From: Betaproteobacteria bacterium GR16-43
GTDB lineage: Bacteria > Pseudomonadota > Gammaproteobacteria > Burkholderiales > Usitatibacteraceae
DNA: 64,000 nt
Direction of reading: 5' to 3'
NCBI GenBank assembly: GCA_001953215.1
Contig: CP019169.1
Location: 4,154,001-4,218,000 of the forward strand
Program-made: the position numbers and the translations under genes
In this document: positions 18,878 through 27,925 of the stretch, in pieces
Numbering within the stretch: position 1 is the stretch's first letter
Layout of the letters: every line of letters starts with the position of its first letter
Notes under the pieces: model-generated
The model's input: the letters and a program-made list of their open reading frames with translations, nothing else
Database searches by the model: none
What the model was told of the DNA's origin: nothing

Positions 18878-20115
18878 TAGTGGAAGAAGAGGTACGCCAC
18901 GCCGATCGCCGCGGCGACCGCGGCGAAGTCCGCGAGCAGGCCGTACGCGAGCGCATAGCGCGACTTCGTGATCCCCACCGACCCGAAGTACAGCGCGATG
19001 ATGTAGAACGTCGTGTCCGATGACCCCTGCAGGATGCACACGAGCCGGCCCACGAAGGAATCCGCGCCGTAGGTCTTCATCGCCTCGATCATCAGCGCCC
19101 GGGCGCCACCGCCGCTGAAGGACTTCATCAGTGCCGTGGGCAGCGCCGGCGTGAAATCGGTATTCACGCCCATCTGCACGAAGCACCACGCCATCAGGCC
19201 GACGATGAAATCGAGCACGCCCGAATTGCGCAGCACCCCGATGGCCACGAGCATGCCCACGAGGAACGGGATGATCATGATCGAGGTCTGGAAGCCGCCC
19301 TTCGCGCCCTCGATGAACGCGTCGTAGACGTTTACCTTCCGCACCAATGCACCGACCAGGAAACCCACGATCACCAGCAGGATGATCAGGTTGCCGGCCA
19401 CCTTCGAGACGAGCTGGATCTGCTCCTTCGTGAGCTGCGTGCTGAAGAACCACACCACGCCCACGACGAACGCGGTCAGCCCGCCGACCCAGCCGAGGAC
19501 CACCGGATCGAGCAGCCGCACGCGTTGCTTCAACGCCACCGCGAGGAACGCCACCAGCGTGCCGGCGAACGTGGCAATGAGCGTGGGGATGAAGATGTCC
19601 GAGGGATCCTGCGCGCCGAGGATCGCGCGCTGCGCCATCACGCTCACCGGAATCAGCGTGAGACCGGCCGTGAGCAGCACCATGTACATGATCTGCGCGT
19701 CGGTGGCTTCGTCCTTGCTGGGGTTCAGCGTCTGCAGGCTCGCCATCGCCTTCAGGCCGATCGGCGTCGCGGCGTTGTCCAGGCCGAGGAAGTTGGCCGA
19801 GAAGTTCATCACGATGAGGCCGTTGGCCGGATGGTCCTTCGGCACGCCGGGAAAGATGCGCGTGAAGAACGGGCCGATGATGCGCGAGACCGCCTCGATC
19901 GCGCCGGCCTTCTCGCCCACCGCGAGGATGCCGAGCCAGAGCGTCATCACGCCCGCCAGCGGGAGCGCGATCTCCATCACGCCGATGCGCGCGGACTCGA
20001 ACGTCCCGTCGACGATCTTCTTGAAGATCTCCGTGTCGCCCAGGAACACCCACTGGCCGAGCGCCGCGAGGAACCCGACCACGAACATCCCCGCCCAGAC
20101 GTAGCTCAGTGCCAT
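18877..20115 (-). CDS. SpmA-SpmB fused nucleoside-recognition-domain membrane protein
   Basis: 412 residues, about ten membrane segments. The first half resembles spore maturation protein A (MNFSANFLGLDNAATPIGLKA) and the second half SpmB (GFQTSIMIIPFLVGMLVAIG and LQGSSDTTFYIIALYFGSVG). In endospore formers these are two genes. Single-chain fusions occur in non-sporulating proteobacteria, where the role is unknown, though transport is suspected from the Gate domain. The stop codon overlaps the MITE-like element, and a REP cluster lies 23 bp upstream of the start. Confidence 0.88.
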   Translation of the reverse strand: MALSYVWAGMFVVGFLAALGQWVFLGDTEIFKKIVDGTFESARIGVMEIALPLAGVMTLWLGILAVGEKAGAIEAVSRIIGPFFTRIFPGVPKDHPANGLIVMNFSANFLGLDNAATPIGLKAMASLQTLNPSKDEATDAQIMYMVLLTAGLTLIPVSVMAQRAILGAQDPSDIFIPTLIATFAGTLVAFLAVALKQRVRLLDPVVLGWVGGLTAFVVGVVWFFSTQLTKEQIQLVSKVAGNLIILLVIVGFLVGALVRKVNVYDAFIEGAKGGFQTSIMIIPFLVGMLVAIGVLRNSGVLDFIVGLMAWCFVQMGVNTDFTPALPTALMKSFSGGGARALMIEAMKTYGADSFVGRLVCILQGSSDTTFYIIALYFGSVGITKSRYALAYGLLADFAAVAAAIGVAYLFFH

Positions 20116-20137
20116 ATCGAACTTGGAGCCAAGCTAG

Positions 20138-20219
20138 AAATCGGGGTCAGGGTAGAAATAACTAGATATTTCTACCCTGACCCCAATTTCGAAGATATTT
20201 CTACCCTGACCCCGATTTT
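20138..20219. repeat. REP cluster 5: one forward and two inverted units
   Basis: Same layout as cluster 1: a forward unit at 20138-20160 and reverse units at about 20166-20190 and 20195-20219, the first reverse one with a CCCCAATT variant. It lies between the SpmA/SpmB gene start and the stop codon of the substrate-binding protein, 3 bp away. Confidence 0.94.
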
Positions 20220-20222
20220 GGC

Positions 20223-21806
20223 TCAATCGATCTTGACCCAGAGCGGCGCGAACTTGTTGTCCGCGCGGTGCACGAGCGAGACGTTGGCGCGCGACACCCA
20301 GGGAATCACCTGCCGATGCAGCGGGATGGCGAGCACCTCCGTCTGCAGCACTTCCCAGGCCTTGTTGATGAGGACCTGGCGCTTTGCCGGATCCATCTCC
20401 ACGTCCATGGCGTCGATCAGCGCGTCGAGCTCCGCGTTGCTGAAGTTGCCGTAGTTGGTGTCGCCCAGCGACTTCTCGGCGTTGAACGAGTGGAAGAGCG
20501 GCTTCAGCGTGAAGGCGGAATCGCGGTTGGTGTCGCCCCAGCCCTGCATGCAGGCGCTGAACTCCTTCTTCGGCGTGCGCTGGAAGTACTGGGCCTTCGG
20601 CATCGCTTCGACCTTCACCGTGACGCCGACGCGCGCCCACATGCCCGAGAGCGCGGTGCAGATGCGCTCGTCGTTGATGTAGCGGTCGTTCGGGCAGTGC
20701 AGCGTGAAGCCGAAGCCGTTCGGGTAGCCCGCGGCGGCCAGCAGCTTCTTCGAGGCCTCGGGATCGAACGCCACGCGCTTGTCCATCGCGGCGGGGATGC
20801 CTTCGCCCTTCGGGTTCGGCGAGAGCAGGCCCGTGGGCGTGGCGAGGCCTCGCATCACCTGCGTCTTGATCGCGTTCTCGTCGATGGCGTGGTTCAACGC
20901 CTGGCGCACGCGCTTGTCCTTGAACGGGTTCTTGCCCTTCACGTCGGAGAACAGCAGCTCGTCGCGCGCCTGGTCGAACGTGATGCTGATGATGCGCATC
21001 TCGTCGCCTTCCCAGATCTTGAACGTGGCGTCGTCCTTCAGGCGCGTGATGTCCTGCACCGGCGGGTCGAGGACGAAATCGATCTCGCCGGACTTGAGCG
21101 CCGCCAGGCGCGTGGCCGCGCTGGTGATCGGGCGGTACTCGTACGTGTCGACGTTGCTCTCCATCCGCTTGTCCGAGATGCCCCACCACTCCGTGTTCTT
21201 CACGTGGACCGTCTTCACGCCCGGCTCGTAGGTGACGAGCTTGTACGGGCCCGTGCCCATGGCGTTGCGCGAGGCGAAGTTCACTTCCTTCGCCGCGAAG
21301 TCCTGCGGCTCGACGGAGTTGTTCTTCTCGCACCAGGCCTTGCTCATGATCGGCACCTCGCCCAGCGAGTTGAGCTGGGTGGGATTGGGAACGGCCGTGG
21401 TGAACTCGACCGTGTACGCGTCGATCTTCTTCGGCACGCCGGCGGGCGTGGCGTACGTGCGGAACTGCTTGGACTTGGCCGCGCGCTGGAAGGAGAACAC
21501 CACGTCGTCGGCCGTCATCGGCGTGCCGTCGTGGAACTTCACGTCCTTGCGAAGCGTGACCACGCGCGTGGAAGGCCCCGTGGACTTCACGGAGGCGGCG
21601 AGCCACGGGATCTGGTTCATGTCCTTGCCGAGCTGGAAGAGGCGTTCGTAGACGAAGGCGTTCACCGATTTCGTGAAGCTCTCGTCCTGGGCGTGGGGGT
21701 CCTGCGTCGTCGAATCCCCGCCCGAGGACCACTTGAAGGTCTTCGCCGCGGACGCACCGCCCGCCAGCCCCAACGCCAAGCAAAAGACAACGATCCGCGC
21801 CAGCAT
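20223..21806 (-). CDS. ABC transporter substrate-binding protein, family 5 (peptide type)
   Basis: 527 residues. It has a clear signal peptide (MLARIVVFCLALGLAGGASA) and the family 5 signature around TRVVTLRKDVKFHDGTPMTADDVVFSF. Later segments (FKDKRVRQALNHAIDENAI, LHCPNDRYINDERICTAL) match DppA/OppA-like periplasmic proteins. No permease or ATPase gene is adjacent, so it must work with components encoded elsewhere. Neighbours acting on murein peptides suggest a peptide ligand, but this is inference. Confidence 0.88.
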   Translation of the reverse strand: MLARIVVFCLALGLAGGASAAKTFKWSSGGDSTTQDPHAQDESFTKSVNAFVYERLFQLGKDMNQIPWLAASVKSTGPSTRVVTLRKDVKFHDGTPMTADDVVFSFQRAAKSKQFRTYATPAGVPKKIDAYTVEFTTAVPNPTQLNSLGEVPIMSKAWCEKNNSVEPQDFAAKEVNFASRNAMGTGPYKLVTYEPGVKTVHVKNTEWWGISDKRMESNVDTYEYRPITSAATRLAALKSGEIDFVLDPPVQDITRLKDDATFKIWEGDEMRIISITFDQARDELLFSDVKGKNPFKDKRVRQALNHAIDENAIKTQVMRGLATPTGLLSPNPKGEGIPAAMDKRVAFDPEASKKLLAAAGYPNGFGFTLHCPNDRYINDERICTALSGMWARVGVTVKVEAMPKAQYFQRTPKKEFSACMQGWGDTNRDSAFTLKPLFHSFNAEKSLGDTNYGNFSNAELDALIDAMDVEMDPAKRQVLINKAWEVLQTEVLAIPLHRQVIPWVSRANVSLVHRADNKFAPLWVKID

Positions 21807-21844
21807 GCGTTTCTCTCCCGTGGTGGATGCCTTATTGTATAGCC

Positions 21845-22618
21845 ATGAATCGATTCCTCTGCGCCCTTGGGGCGCTTTTGCTTTCCGGCTGCGTCGCGAT
21901 TCCGGACAGGACTTACGTGTCGGCCAATCAGGACAGCCGCGCGCAATACCTGGTCATCCATTTCACCTCGGAAAGCTTCGAGTCCTCGCTCGAGACGCTC
22001 ACCCGGGGTGACGGCCGCGTGAGCAGCCATTACCTCGTGCGCGACGATCCGCCCACCGTCTACCAGCTCGTCGACGAGAACCGGCGCGCCTGGCACGCGG
22101 GTGCCAGCTCGTGGCTCGGCCAGACGCAGTTGAATGCGGCGTCGATCGGCATCGAGATCGTGAACCAGGGCCTGAAGGGCCCGCCGGGCGAGCAGAAATG
22201 GGATCCCTATCCCGAAGCGCAGATGGAAGTCGTGATGGCCCTGGTGCGCGACATCATCCGCCGCCACAAGATCCGGCCCGACCGCGTGATCGGCCACAGC
22301 GACATCGCGCCGCAGCGCAAGGTGGACCCCGGCCCGCTCTTTCCGTGGAAGCGCCTCGCGGACGAAGGCCTGGTCGTCTGGCCCGACGCGAACGAGGTCG
22401 CCCGGCGCGTGCCGGCCATGGAGGCGGCCCTGCCCGACGTGCTGTGGTTCCAGGACCGGCTCGCGAAACACGGCTTCGGCGTGAACCGCAACGGCGAACT
22501 CGACGAGGCCACCGTGCGCGTGATCGCCGCCTTCCAGATGAAGTACCGTCCCGCCCGCTACGACGGCATGCCCGATGCCGAGACCGCCGCGATGCTGGAC
22601 GTCCTCACCGGCCCATGA
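21845..22618 (+). CDS. amiD: N-acetylmuramoyl-L-alanine amidase, lipoprotein (AmiD-like)
   Basis: 257 residues. The lipobox LLSGC (Cys16) predicts an outer-membrane lipoprotein. The amidase_2 domain shows zinc ligands His39 (YLVIHFT), His151 (IGHSDIAP) and Asp161 (KVDPGPLFPW) and the catalytic Glu104 (IGIEIVN). A peptidoglycan-binding domain at about 185-257 follows (WFQDRLAKHGFGV, AAFQMKYRPARYDG). It cuts the bond between muramic acid and L-alanine in (anhydro)muropeptides. Its stop overlaps the next start (ATGA). Confidence 0.93.
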   Translation: MNRFLCALGALLLSGCVAIPDRTYVSANQDSRAQYLVIHFTSESFESSLETLTRGDGRVSSHYLVRDDPPTVYQLVDENRRAWHAGASSWLGQTQLNAASIGIEIVNQGLKGPPGEQKWDPYPEAQMEVVMALVRDIIRRHKIRPDRVIGHSDIAPQRKVDPGPLFPWKRLADEGLVVWPDANEVARRVPAMEAALPDVLWFQDRLAKHGFGVNRNGELDEATVRVIAAFQMKYRPARYDGMPDAETAAMLDVLTGP

Positions 22619-24021
22619 GGCGCCGCGGTGCGCTGGCCGCCCTCACCGCCCTCGGGGCCCTTGCGATGAGCGGCACGGCGCGCGGTGCGGCCGCGAAGCC
22701 CGCGTCCGCCAAAAGGCCACGTCCCGCGTTCGCCGCGAAGCTCGACGCCGAACTGCGCGCGATCGTGCAGGACCGCGAGGCTCCGCTCGCGAGTCTCGCC
22801 GTGCTCGCGATCCGCGGCGGCCACGTCGCGTACGAAGGCCACTTCGGCCGGCGCTACATCGACAGTGCAAACCCGGCGCGCGACAAGCCCGCCGACGCGA
22901 AGACGCTCTACCGCATCGCCTCCATCTCGAAGGTCGTCACGACGCTCGCGGTCCTGCGCCTGCGCGAGTCCGGACAACTGGATCTCGATGCGGACGTCGG
23001 CAGGTACCTCGGTTTCCCGCTGCGCAATCCGCACTTCCCGGACGACCCGGTGACGCTGCGCATGATGCTCTGCCACACCTCTTCGCTGCGCGACGACGGG
23101 GGCTACTTCTGGGACCAGGCCGTGGACCTTCGCGACGTCATCCTGCCCGGCGGATCGCGCTACGGATCGGGCGCGATGTGGTCTTCGCGAGCGAAGCCCG
23201 GCGCGTACTTCGAATACACGAACCTCAGCTGGGGCGTGATCGGGACGATCCTCGAGGCCCTCACCGGCGAGCGCTTCGACCGACTCGCGCAACAGGTGGT
23301 CCTCGGCCCACTCGGCCTGTCGGGCGGATTCAATCCGGCGGAGTTCCCGCGCGCGAAGGTCGAGCGCATCGCCACCCTCTATCGCAAGCGCTCGAACCTG
23401 GACGACAACGCGCCCTGGTTCACCGATGGCCCGTGGATCCCGCAGGTCGACGACTACAGCGCGGCCGATCCCGTGCCCCGCGCAGGCCCCGGCTACGTCC
23501 CGGGACGCAACGGGACGCTCTTCGGCCCGCAGGGCAACCTGCGCGCCTCGGCGGCGGACCTGGGCCGCGTCATGCGCATGCTGATGGGCCGCGGCATTCT
23601 CGATGGGGAACGGTTCCTCACCGAAGCCACCATCGACGAGATGCTCTCCATCCAGTGGCGTCAAAGCGGGCCGGCGAACGGCGAGGCGAACTACGGCGGG
23701 CGCGGCGACCGATTCCACGCGTGGGGCCTGGGCGTGCAGCACTTCATCGACAAGAGCGGGCCCGGCACGGGCGATCGCCTCGTGGAAGGCGGCGGCTTCG
23801 ACGCCGTCGGGCACCTGGGCGATGCGTGGGGGCTGATCGGGACCTTCGCGTTCAACCGCGCCTCTCGCGACGGGATGCTTTTCCTGTGCGGCGGCACGGG
23901 CTTCGATCCGGCCACGAAGCCGGGGACCTACTCGTCGTACTTCCGGTTCGAGGAACGGATCCTCACCTCGGTTTATCGACTAGCGCTTCGTGGACAGGAT
24001 GTTGGAAACGCAGATCCCTAA
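22615..24021 (+). CDS. Serine hydrolase of the beta-lactamase/class C PBP family
   Basis: 468 residues, exported (MRRRGALAALTALGALAMSG). It has the SxxK motif Ser103-Ile-Ser-Lys106 in YRIASISKVVTTLAVL and a YxN motif in YFEYTNLSWG, with GHLGDAWG late where the third motif is expected. Family members include D-Ala-directed peptidases and esterases, so a true beta-lactamase is not implied. It is co-translated with the amidase gene (ATGA overlap) and converges on the LD-carboxypeptidase gene with overlapping stop codons (24018-24021). Confidence 0.85.
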   Translation: MRRRGALAALTALGALAMSGTARGAAAKPASAKRPRPAFAAKLDAELRAIVQDREAPLASLAVLAIRGGHVAYEGHFGRRYIDSANPARDKPADAKTLYRIASISKVVTTLAVLRLRESGQLDLDADVGRYLGFPLRNPHFPDDPVTLRMMLCHTSSLRDDGGYFWDQAVDLRDVILPGGSRYGSGAMWSSRAKPGAYFEYTNLSWGVIGTILEALTGERFDRLAQQVVLGPLGLSGGFNPAEFPRAKVERIATLYRKRSNLDDNAPWFTDGPWIPQVDDYSAADPVPRAGPGYVPGRNGTLFGPQGNLRASAADLGRVMRMLMGRGILDGERFLTEATIDEMLSIQWRQSGPANGEANYGGRGDRFHAWGLGVQHFIDKSGPGTGDRLVEGGGFDAVGHLGDAWGLIGTFAFNRASRDGMLFLCGGTGFDPATKPGTYSSYFRFEERILTSVYRLALRGQDVGNADP

Positions 24022-25052
24022 ACAACCGCCGGCTCCAGCAACGTGAGGCTCCGCTCCTTCGCATCCATGCGAGCACGAACGCCCAGCGGCAGCGTGAGCT
24101 GGTGCGGGATGTGCCCGAAGGAAAACCCGTAAGCCGCCGGCACCTTCGACGCCCCGAACTGCCCTTCGAGAACTTCAGCGAGCGAAAGCGACGGCTCCGC
24201 ATCCGGAGGCTCGCACTTCTGGAACACGCCGAGCATCACGCCCGCGGCCCCGGCCAGCGCGCCCGATTGGCGCAACTGCTCGAGCATCCGGTCCACGCGG
24301 TACGGCGCCTCGCGGACCTCCTCGAGGAACAGGAGCGAGCCGCGCGTGAGCGCCGCATGCGGCGTCCCGATGAGGGAACTCAGCACGGCCAGATTGCCGC
24401 CGACCAGCCGGCCCTCCGCGACGCCCTCGCGATAGGTGTGCGGGGCGAACTGCGGTTGATCGCGCGCCTTCTCCTCGTTCTCCTGCGCGGGGGCGAACGT
24501 GCACGTGGGCTGCGGCTCCATCAGCACGGCGCGCAGGTTGGCCGCCGAGTATTCGGAAAACATCGAAGACGCGCCCGGGCCATGGAACGACACGAGGCCC
24601 GCACCGCGCAGCAACCCGAGGTGCAGTGACGTGACATCGGAGTAGCCCACGACCACTTTCGGGCGGCTGCGGATCAAGTCGTAGTCGAGGTGGGGAAGCA
24701 GCATCGCGCAACCCGAGCCACCCCGCAGCACCCACAGGCCCTCCACCTCGCGATCGAGGAACATGCCGTGCAGGTCGGCCAGGCGCTGGTTCACGGTGCC
24801 TGCGTATCCGCCTCGTGCGGCGCGCAGGTTGGGCGAGAGCTTCACGCGCAAGCCGAAGCCCTCGAGGTTGCGCACGCCCCTCTCGATCATGGCGTCGTCC
24901 ACCACGCCGCTCGGCTCGACGAGGCCCACGAGGCTGCCGGGCTTCAGGCGCGGGGGTTTTACCAGGCGCGTGGCCAGCACCGCCTGAGTTGCCGGCACGG
25001 CGGCACTCGCCAAGAGTGCCGCCGTGCCGAGTCCGAATTGCCGCCGGTTCAG
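24018..25052 (-). CDS. TAT-exported LD-carboxypeptidase (family S66) with a likely CTG start
   Basis: 344 residues. The S66 landmarks are the nucleophile Ser138 (VVVGYSDVTSLHLG), the acidic segment LLFLEEVREAPYRVDRML, and the histidine in YGFSFGHIPHQLTLPLG. The N-terminus reads (CTG)NRRQFGLGTAALLASAA, a twin-arginine signal. No ATG, GTG or TTG start precedes it in frame without entering deep into the TonB gene. The CTG at 25050-25052 overlaps the TonB stop as CTGA, like a usual ATGA junction. It is therefore probably coupled to the receptor gene, and its product acts in the periplasm on murein peptides. Confidence 0.82.
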   Translation of the reverse strand: MNRRQFGLGTAALLASAAVPATQAVLATRLVKPPRLKPGSLVGLVEPSGVVDDAMIERGVRNLEGFGLRVKLSPNLRAARGGYAGTVNQRLADLHGMFLDREVEGLWVLRGGSGCAMLLPHLDYDLIRSRPKVVVGYSDVTSLHLGLLRGAGLVSFHGPGASSMFSEYSAANLRAVLMEPQPTCTFAPAQENEEKARDQPQFAPHTYREGVAEGRLVGGNLAVLSSLIGTPHAALTRGSLLFLEEVREAPYRVDRMLEQLRQSGALAGAAGVMLGVFQKCEPPDAEPSLSLAEVLEGQFGASKVPAAYGFSFGHIPHQLTLPLGVRARMDAKERSLTLLEPAVV

Positions 25053-27799
25053 AACTTGAACACGACCCGTGCGTAGTACGCGCGGCCCCTCGGATCGGCC
25101 ACGCGCGGATCCCAGCCCGCGCCGGCGGCGAAGTCCAGGTTGTGCGCGGTGAACGGCGGATCCTCGTTGAACAGGTTGCGCACGCCCGCGGTCAGCGTCC
25201 AGTTCTTGAAGCCCGAGTACGTGCCGCTCAGGCCGTACACGATGTACTCGTGCACCTGGTAGTCGAACCCCGCCGGGATGACGCCCGCCGGCAACTGGTC
25301 CGTGTAGCCCGAGGTGTACTGCTGGTACAGCGTGCCGCTCCACGGGCCCTGCGTGTACGTGAACTGCGCGAAGTGCTTCCAGCGCGGATACAGGTCGCGC
25401 GAGTTCCACCCGCCGGCGAGGCTGGTGTAGTTGTCCGTGTCGAACACGCGCGACTTGTAGAGTTCGATGTAGGTGCCGTCGATCGAAGCGTTCCAGTTGC
25501 CCGCGAACATCTTGCCCTGGAAGCGCAGGCTCAAGTCGACGCCGCGCGTGATGTCGTCCGAGGCGTTCACGAAGCCCGCCTGGATGTAGCCGCCCGGGCC
25601 GTCGAGCCTGCCGTTGGTGCCGCGCACGAGCGCTTCCGGGAAGGTCGTGTAGTTCGCGAGCACCTGTTGCGGCGTGAGTTCGTAGATGCGGTCGTAGCGG
25701 CGGATCTGCCAGAGGTCCACGCTGCCGTTGACCCACGGCGCGGGTGCGACCACGAAACCGGCGGACCATTGCTTCGACGTTTCCGGCTGCAGGTCGGGGT
25801 TGCCGCCCTGGCGCGAGTTCGGGCGGATCGCGCAGACCGAGAGGTCGTTCGGAGCCAGCGGGCAGAGCACCGGGTCGGCCACGTTGCCGGGCACCGGCGA
25901 TTCGGTCGAAGCGGTGTAGAGCTGGAAGAAGCTCGGCGCGCGGAAGCCTTCGCCGTACGAGCTGCGGAAGACCAGCGACTCGACCGGGTTCCAGCGCAGC
26001 GACACCTTCGGATTCGTGGTGGCGCCGAAATCGCTGTAGTCGTCGCGGCGAACGGCGCCCGTGACCTCGAGGCCCTTGATGATCGGAATCGCGAGCTCGC
26101 CGTAGATGGCCTTCACGGTGCGCTCGGCCTTCGCGAACTGCGGGTCGAACGGCGCCTGGTAGACCGGCTGCGCGGTGCGCGAACCGTCGTCGAACTTGTA
26201 GCTCTCCTTGCGGTAGTCGAAGCCCACGGCGCCGTACATCGGGCCGGCGGGCAGCTGCCACAACTCACCCGAGATCGCGCCATCGGCCTGCCGCAGCGTC
26301 GATTCGCCCGCGAAGAGCTTCGTGCCGTTGGCGCGCGCCGCGTCGAGCAGCGCCATGCCGGCCGAGGTCTGGGTCTGGCCGGGCATCAGCCACGGGTTCA
26401 CGAGGCCGCTTGCCAGTGCCGTGGTCAGGGGGCCGGTGAACATGTAGCCGTTGCCGAGGATCGACTCCGCCTCGCTGCCGGCGGTGGAGACGCCGAGCTT
26501 GTAGTCCCACTTGCCGCCGATCGAACCGTCGATGCCGGCGGCGAAGCGGTAAGTATCCGTCGTCGTCTCGATCGTGCGCAGGCCGCACTCGATGCAGCGC
26601 CAGCGATAGGCGATCGGCAGGTTGCGGTTGAACGTCGGGATGTACGCGGTGAGGTCCTGGTAGTACGGGCCATTCACCGGGTACTGCATCCCCGCGAAGG
26701 TGCCCGTGGTGGTGATCTGGTATTCCTCGAATTGCTTCGTGGCTTCCGTGCGCGAGGCGACGAACTCGGCGAACGCGGTGATCTCGTTAGTCACCTTGAA
26801 CGAGCCGCGCGTCACGATCTGCGTGCGGTCGACCGGCTGGATCAGGACTTCGGCCCCGCCGTAGTCGTAGGCGCAGGCATAGCGGAAGCCCGGGCTGTTC
26901 CACAGGGCCGTCTGGTACTGGCTCTGGCCCGGGATGGAGTTGCACGTCCCGAGGAACGACAGCAGGTTGGCGCGGTTGAAAGTCTGCGTGCCACCGGCCG
27001 GCGTGCGGAACGTGGCGCCGATCGCGGTACCGGCGAGGCCCGTCTGGGTGGCGAACTGCGTCCCCGCCGTGTCGGGCGAGAGGCCGCGATCGGGCTGGAA
27101 GCCGTTGGAGAACGAGCGGTCGTGGCCGTTCAGGATTTCCTGGCGGTCGAACGTGAGGACGCCCATCAGGTTCCAGCGGTCCTTCTCGAGGTTGCCCCAG
27201 CCCGCCATGATCGTGGCCTGGTAGCGGTCGCCGCCGCCTTCCTGCGTGACGTCGCCGTAGGCGGAGAGCTCGACGCCCTGGTAGTCCTTGCGCAGGATGA
27301 AGTTGATCACGCCCGCAATGGCATCGGTGCCGTAGATGGCCGAGGCGCCGTCCTTGAGGATCTCGACGCGCTCGATGGCGGCGACGGGAATGGAGTTCAG
27401 GTCGACCGCGTTGCCCTTCGCGCCGTGGGTGGCGAGGCGCCGGCCGTTCAACAGCACGAGGGTGTTCGAGGCGCCGAGGCCGCGCAGGTTGGCGCTCGAG
27501 TTGCCGTTGTTGTTGCGGTCCGTGGTTCCGAGCTGGATGCCGACGTTCGAGGAGAGGTTGTCCGCCCCCGTGCCGTTGGCGGAGATCTGCATCAACAGTT
27601 GTTCGGCGTTGGTGATGCCGCGCTTCTGGATGTCGTCGCGCGTGATGACCTGCACCGGAAGCGAACCTTCCTCCTGGATGCGCTTGATGCTGCTGCCCGT
27701 GACTTCGACCTTCTCGACCTTCGTGGCGGCGTCCTGCGCCCAGGCGGCGCCGGAAACAAGCGCCAAGGAAACGGCATGGACCAGCAATCGGTTTTTCAC
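25049..27799 (-). CDS. TonB-dependent outer-membrane receptor
   Basis: 916 residues from a GTG at 27799, chosen because AGGGGAG lies 7-8 bp upstream; an ATG at 27820 is the alternative. A signal peptide ends at AWAQD. The TonB box-like VEKVEVTGSSI and plug motifs (LRGLGASNTLVLLNGRRLA, VERVEILKDGASAIYGTDAI, INFILRKDYQGVEL) are clear. The barrel ends in the aromatic VVFKF. It resembles receptors for peptides, polysaccharides or xenobiotics rather than classic siderophore receptors; the ligand is unknown. It is followed by, and overlaps, the TAT LD-carboxypeptidase gene, which may process the imported ligand. Confidence 0.92.
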   Translation of the reverse strand: MKNRLLVHAVSLALVSGAAWAQDAATKVEKVEVTGSSIKRIQEEGSLPVQVITRDDIQKRGITNAEQLLMQISANGTGADNLSSNVGIQLGTTDRNNNGNSSANLRGLGASNTLVLLNGRRLATHGAKGNAVDLNSIPVAAIERVEILKDGASAIYGTDAIAGVINFILRKDYQGVELSAYGDVTQEGGGDRYQATIMAGWGNLEKDRWNLMGVLTFDRQEILNGHDRSFSNGFQPDRGLSPDTAGTQFATQTGLAGTAIGATFRTPAGGTQTFNRANLLSFLGTCNSIPGQSQYQTALWNSPGFRYACAYDYGGAEVLIQPVDRTQIVTRGSFKVTNEITAFAEFVASRTEATKQFEEYQITTTGTFAGMQYPVNGPYYQDLTAYIPTFNRNLPIAYRWRCIECGLRTIETTTDTYRFAAGIDGSIGGKWDYKLGVSTAGSEAESILGNGYMFTGPLTTALASGLVNPWLMPGQTQTSAGMALLDAARANGTKLFAGESTLRQADGAISGELWQLPAGPMYGAVGFDYRKESYKFDDGSRTAQPVYQAPFDPQFAKAERTVKAIYGELAIPIIKGLEVTGAVRRDDYSDFGATTNPKVSLRWNPVESLVFRSSYGEGFRAPSFFQLYTASTESPVPGNVADPVLCPLAPNDLSVCAIRPNSRQGGNPDLQPETSKQWSAGFVVAPAPWVNGSVDLWQIRRYDRIYELTPQQVLANYTTFPEALVRGTNGRLDGPGGYIQAGFVNASDDITRGVDLSLRFQGKMFAGNWNASIDGTYIELYKSRVFDTDNYTSLAGGWNSRDLYPRWKHFAQFTYTQGPWSGTLYQQYTSGYTDQLPAGVIPAGFDYQVHEYIVYGLSGTYSGFKNWTLTAGVRNLFNEDPPFTAHNLDFAAGAGWDPRVADPRGRAYYARVVFKF

Positions 27800-27925
27800 C
27801 GTGTTATCTCCCCTGTTCATGGATGTGGCGGCCGGGGCCGCGTGCGCGAACCGTACTTCTCCCCGATTCGATTCTGCGCAATTTGCTGCAATATTACAAA
27901 TGGCTAATTGACCTGCGTCAGGACG

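Noticed and set aside
22615-24021. Antibiotic-resistance class C beta-lactamase
   Set aside because: The SxxK and YxN motifs are shared by many esterases and peptidases. The protein is longer than AmpC, and its context is cell-wall recycling.
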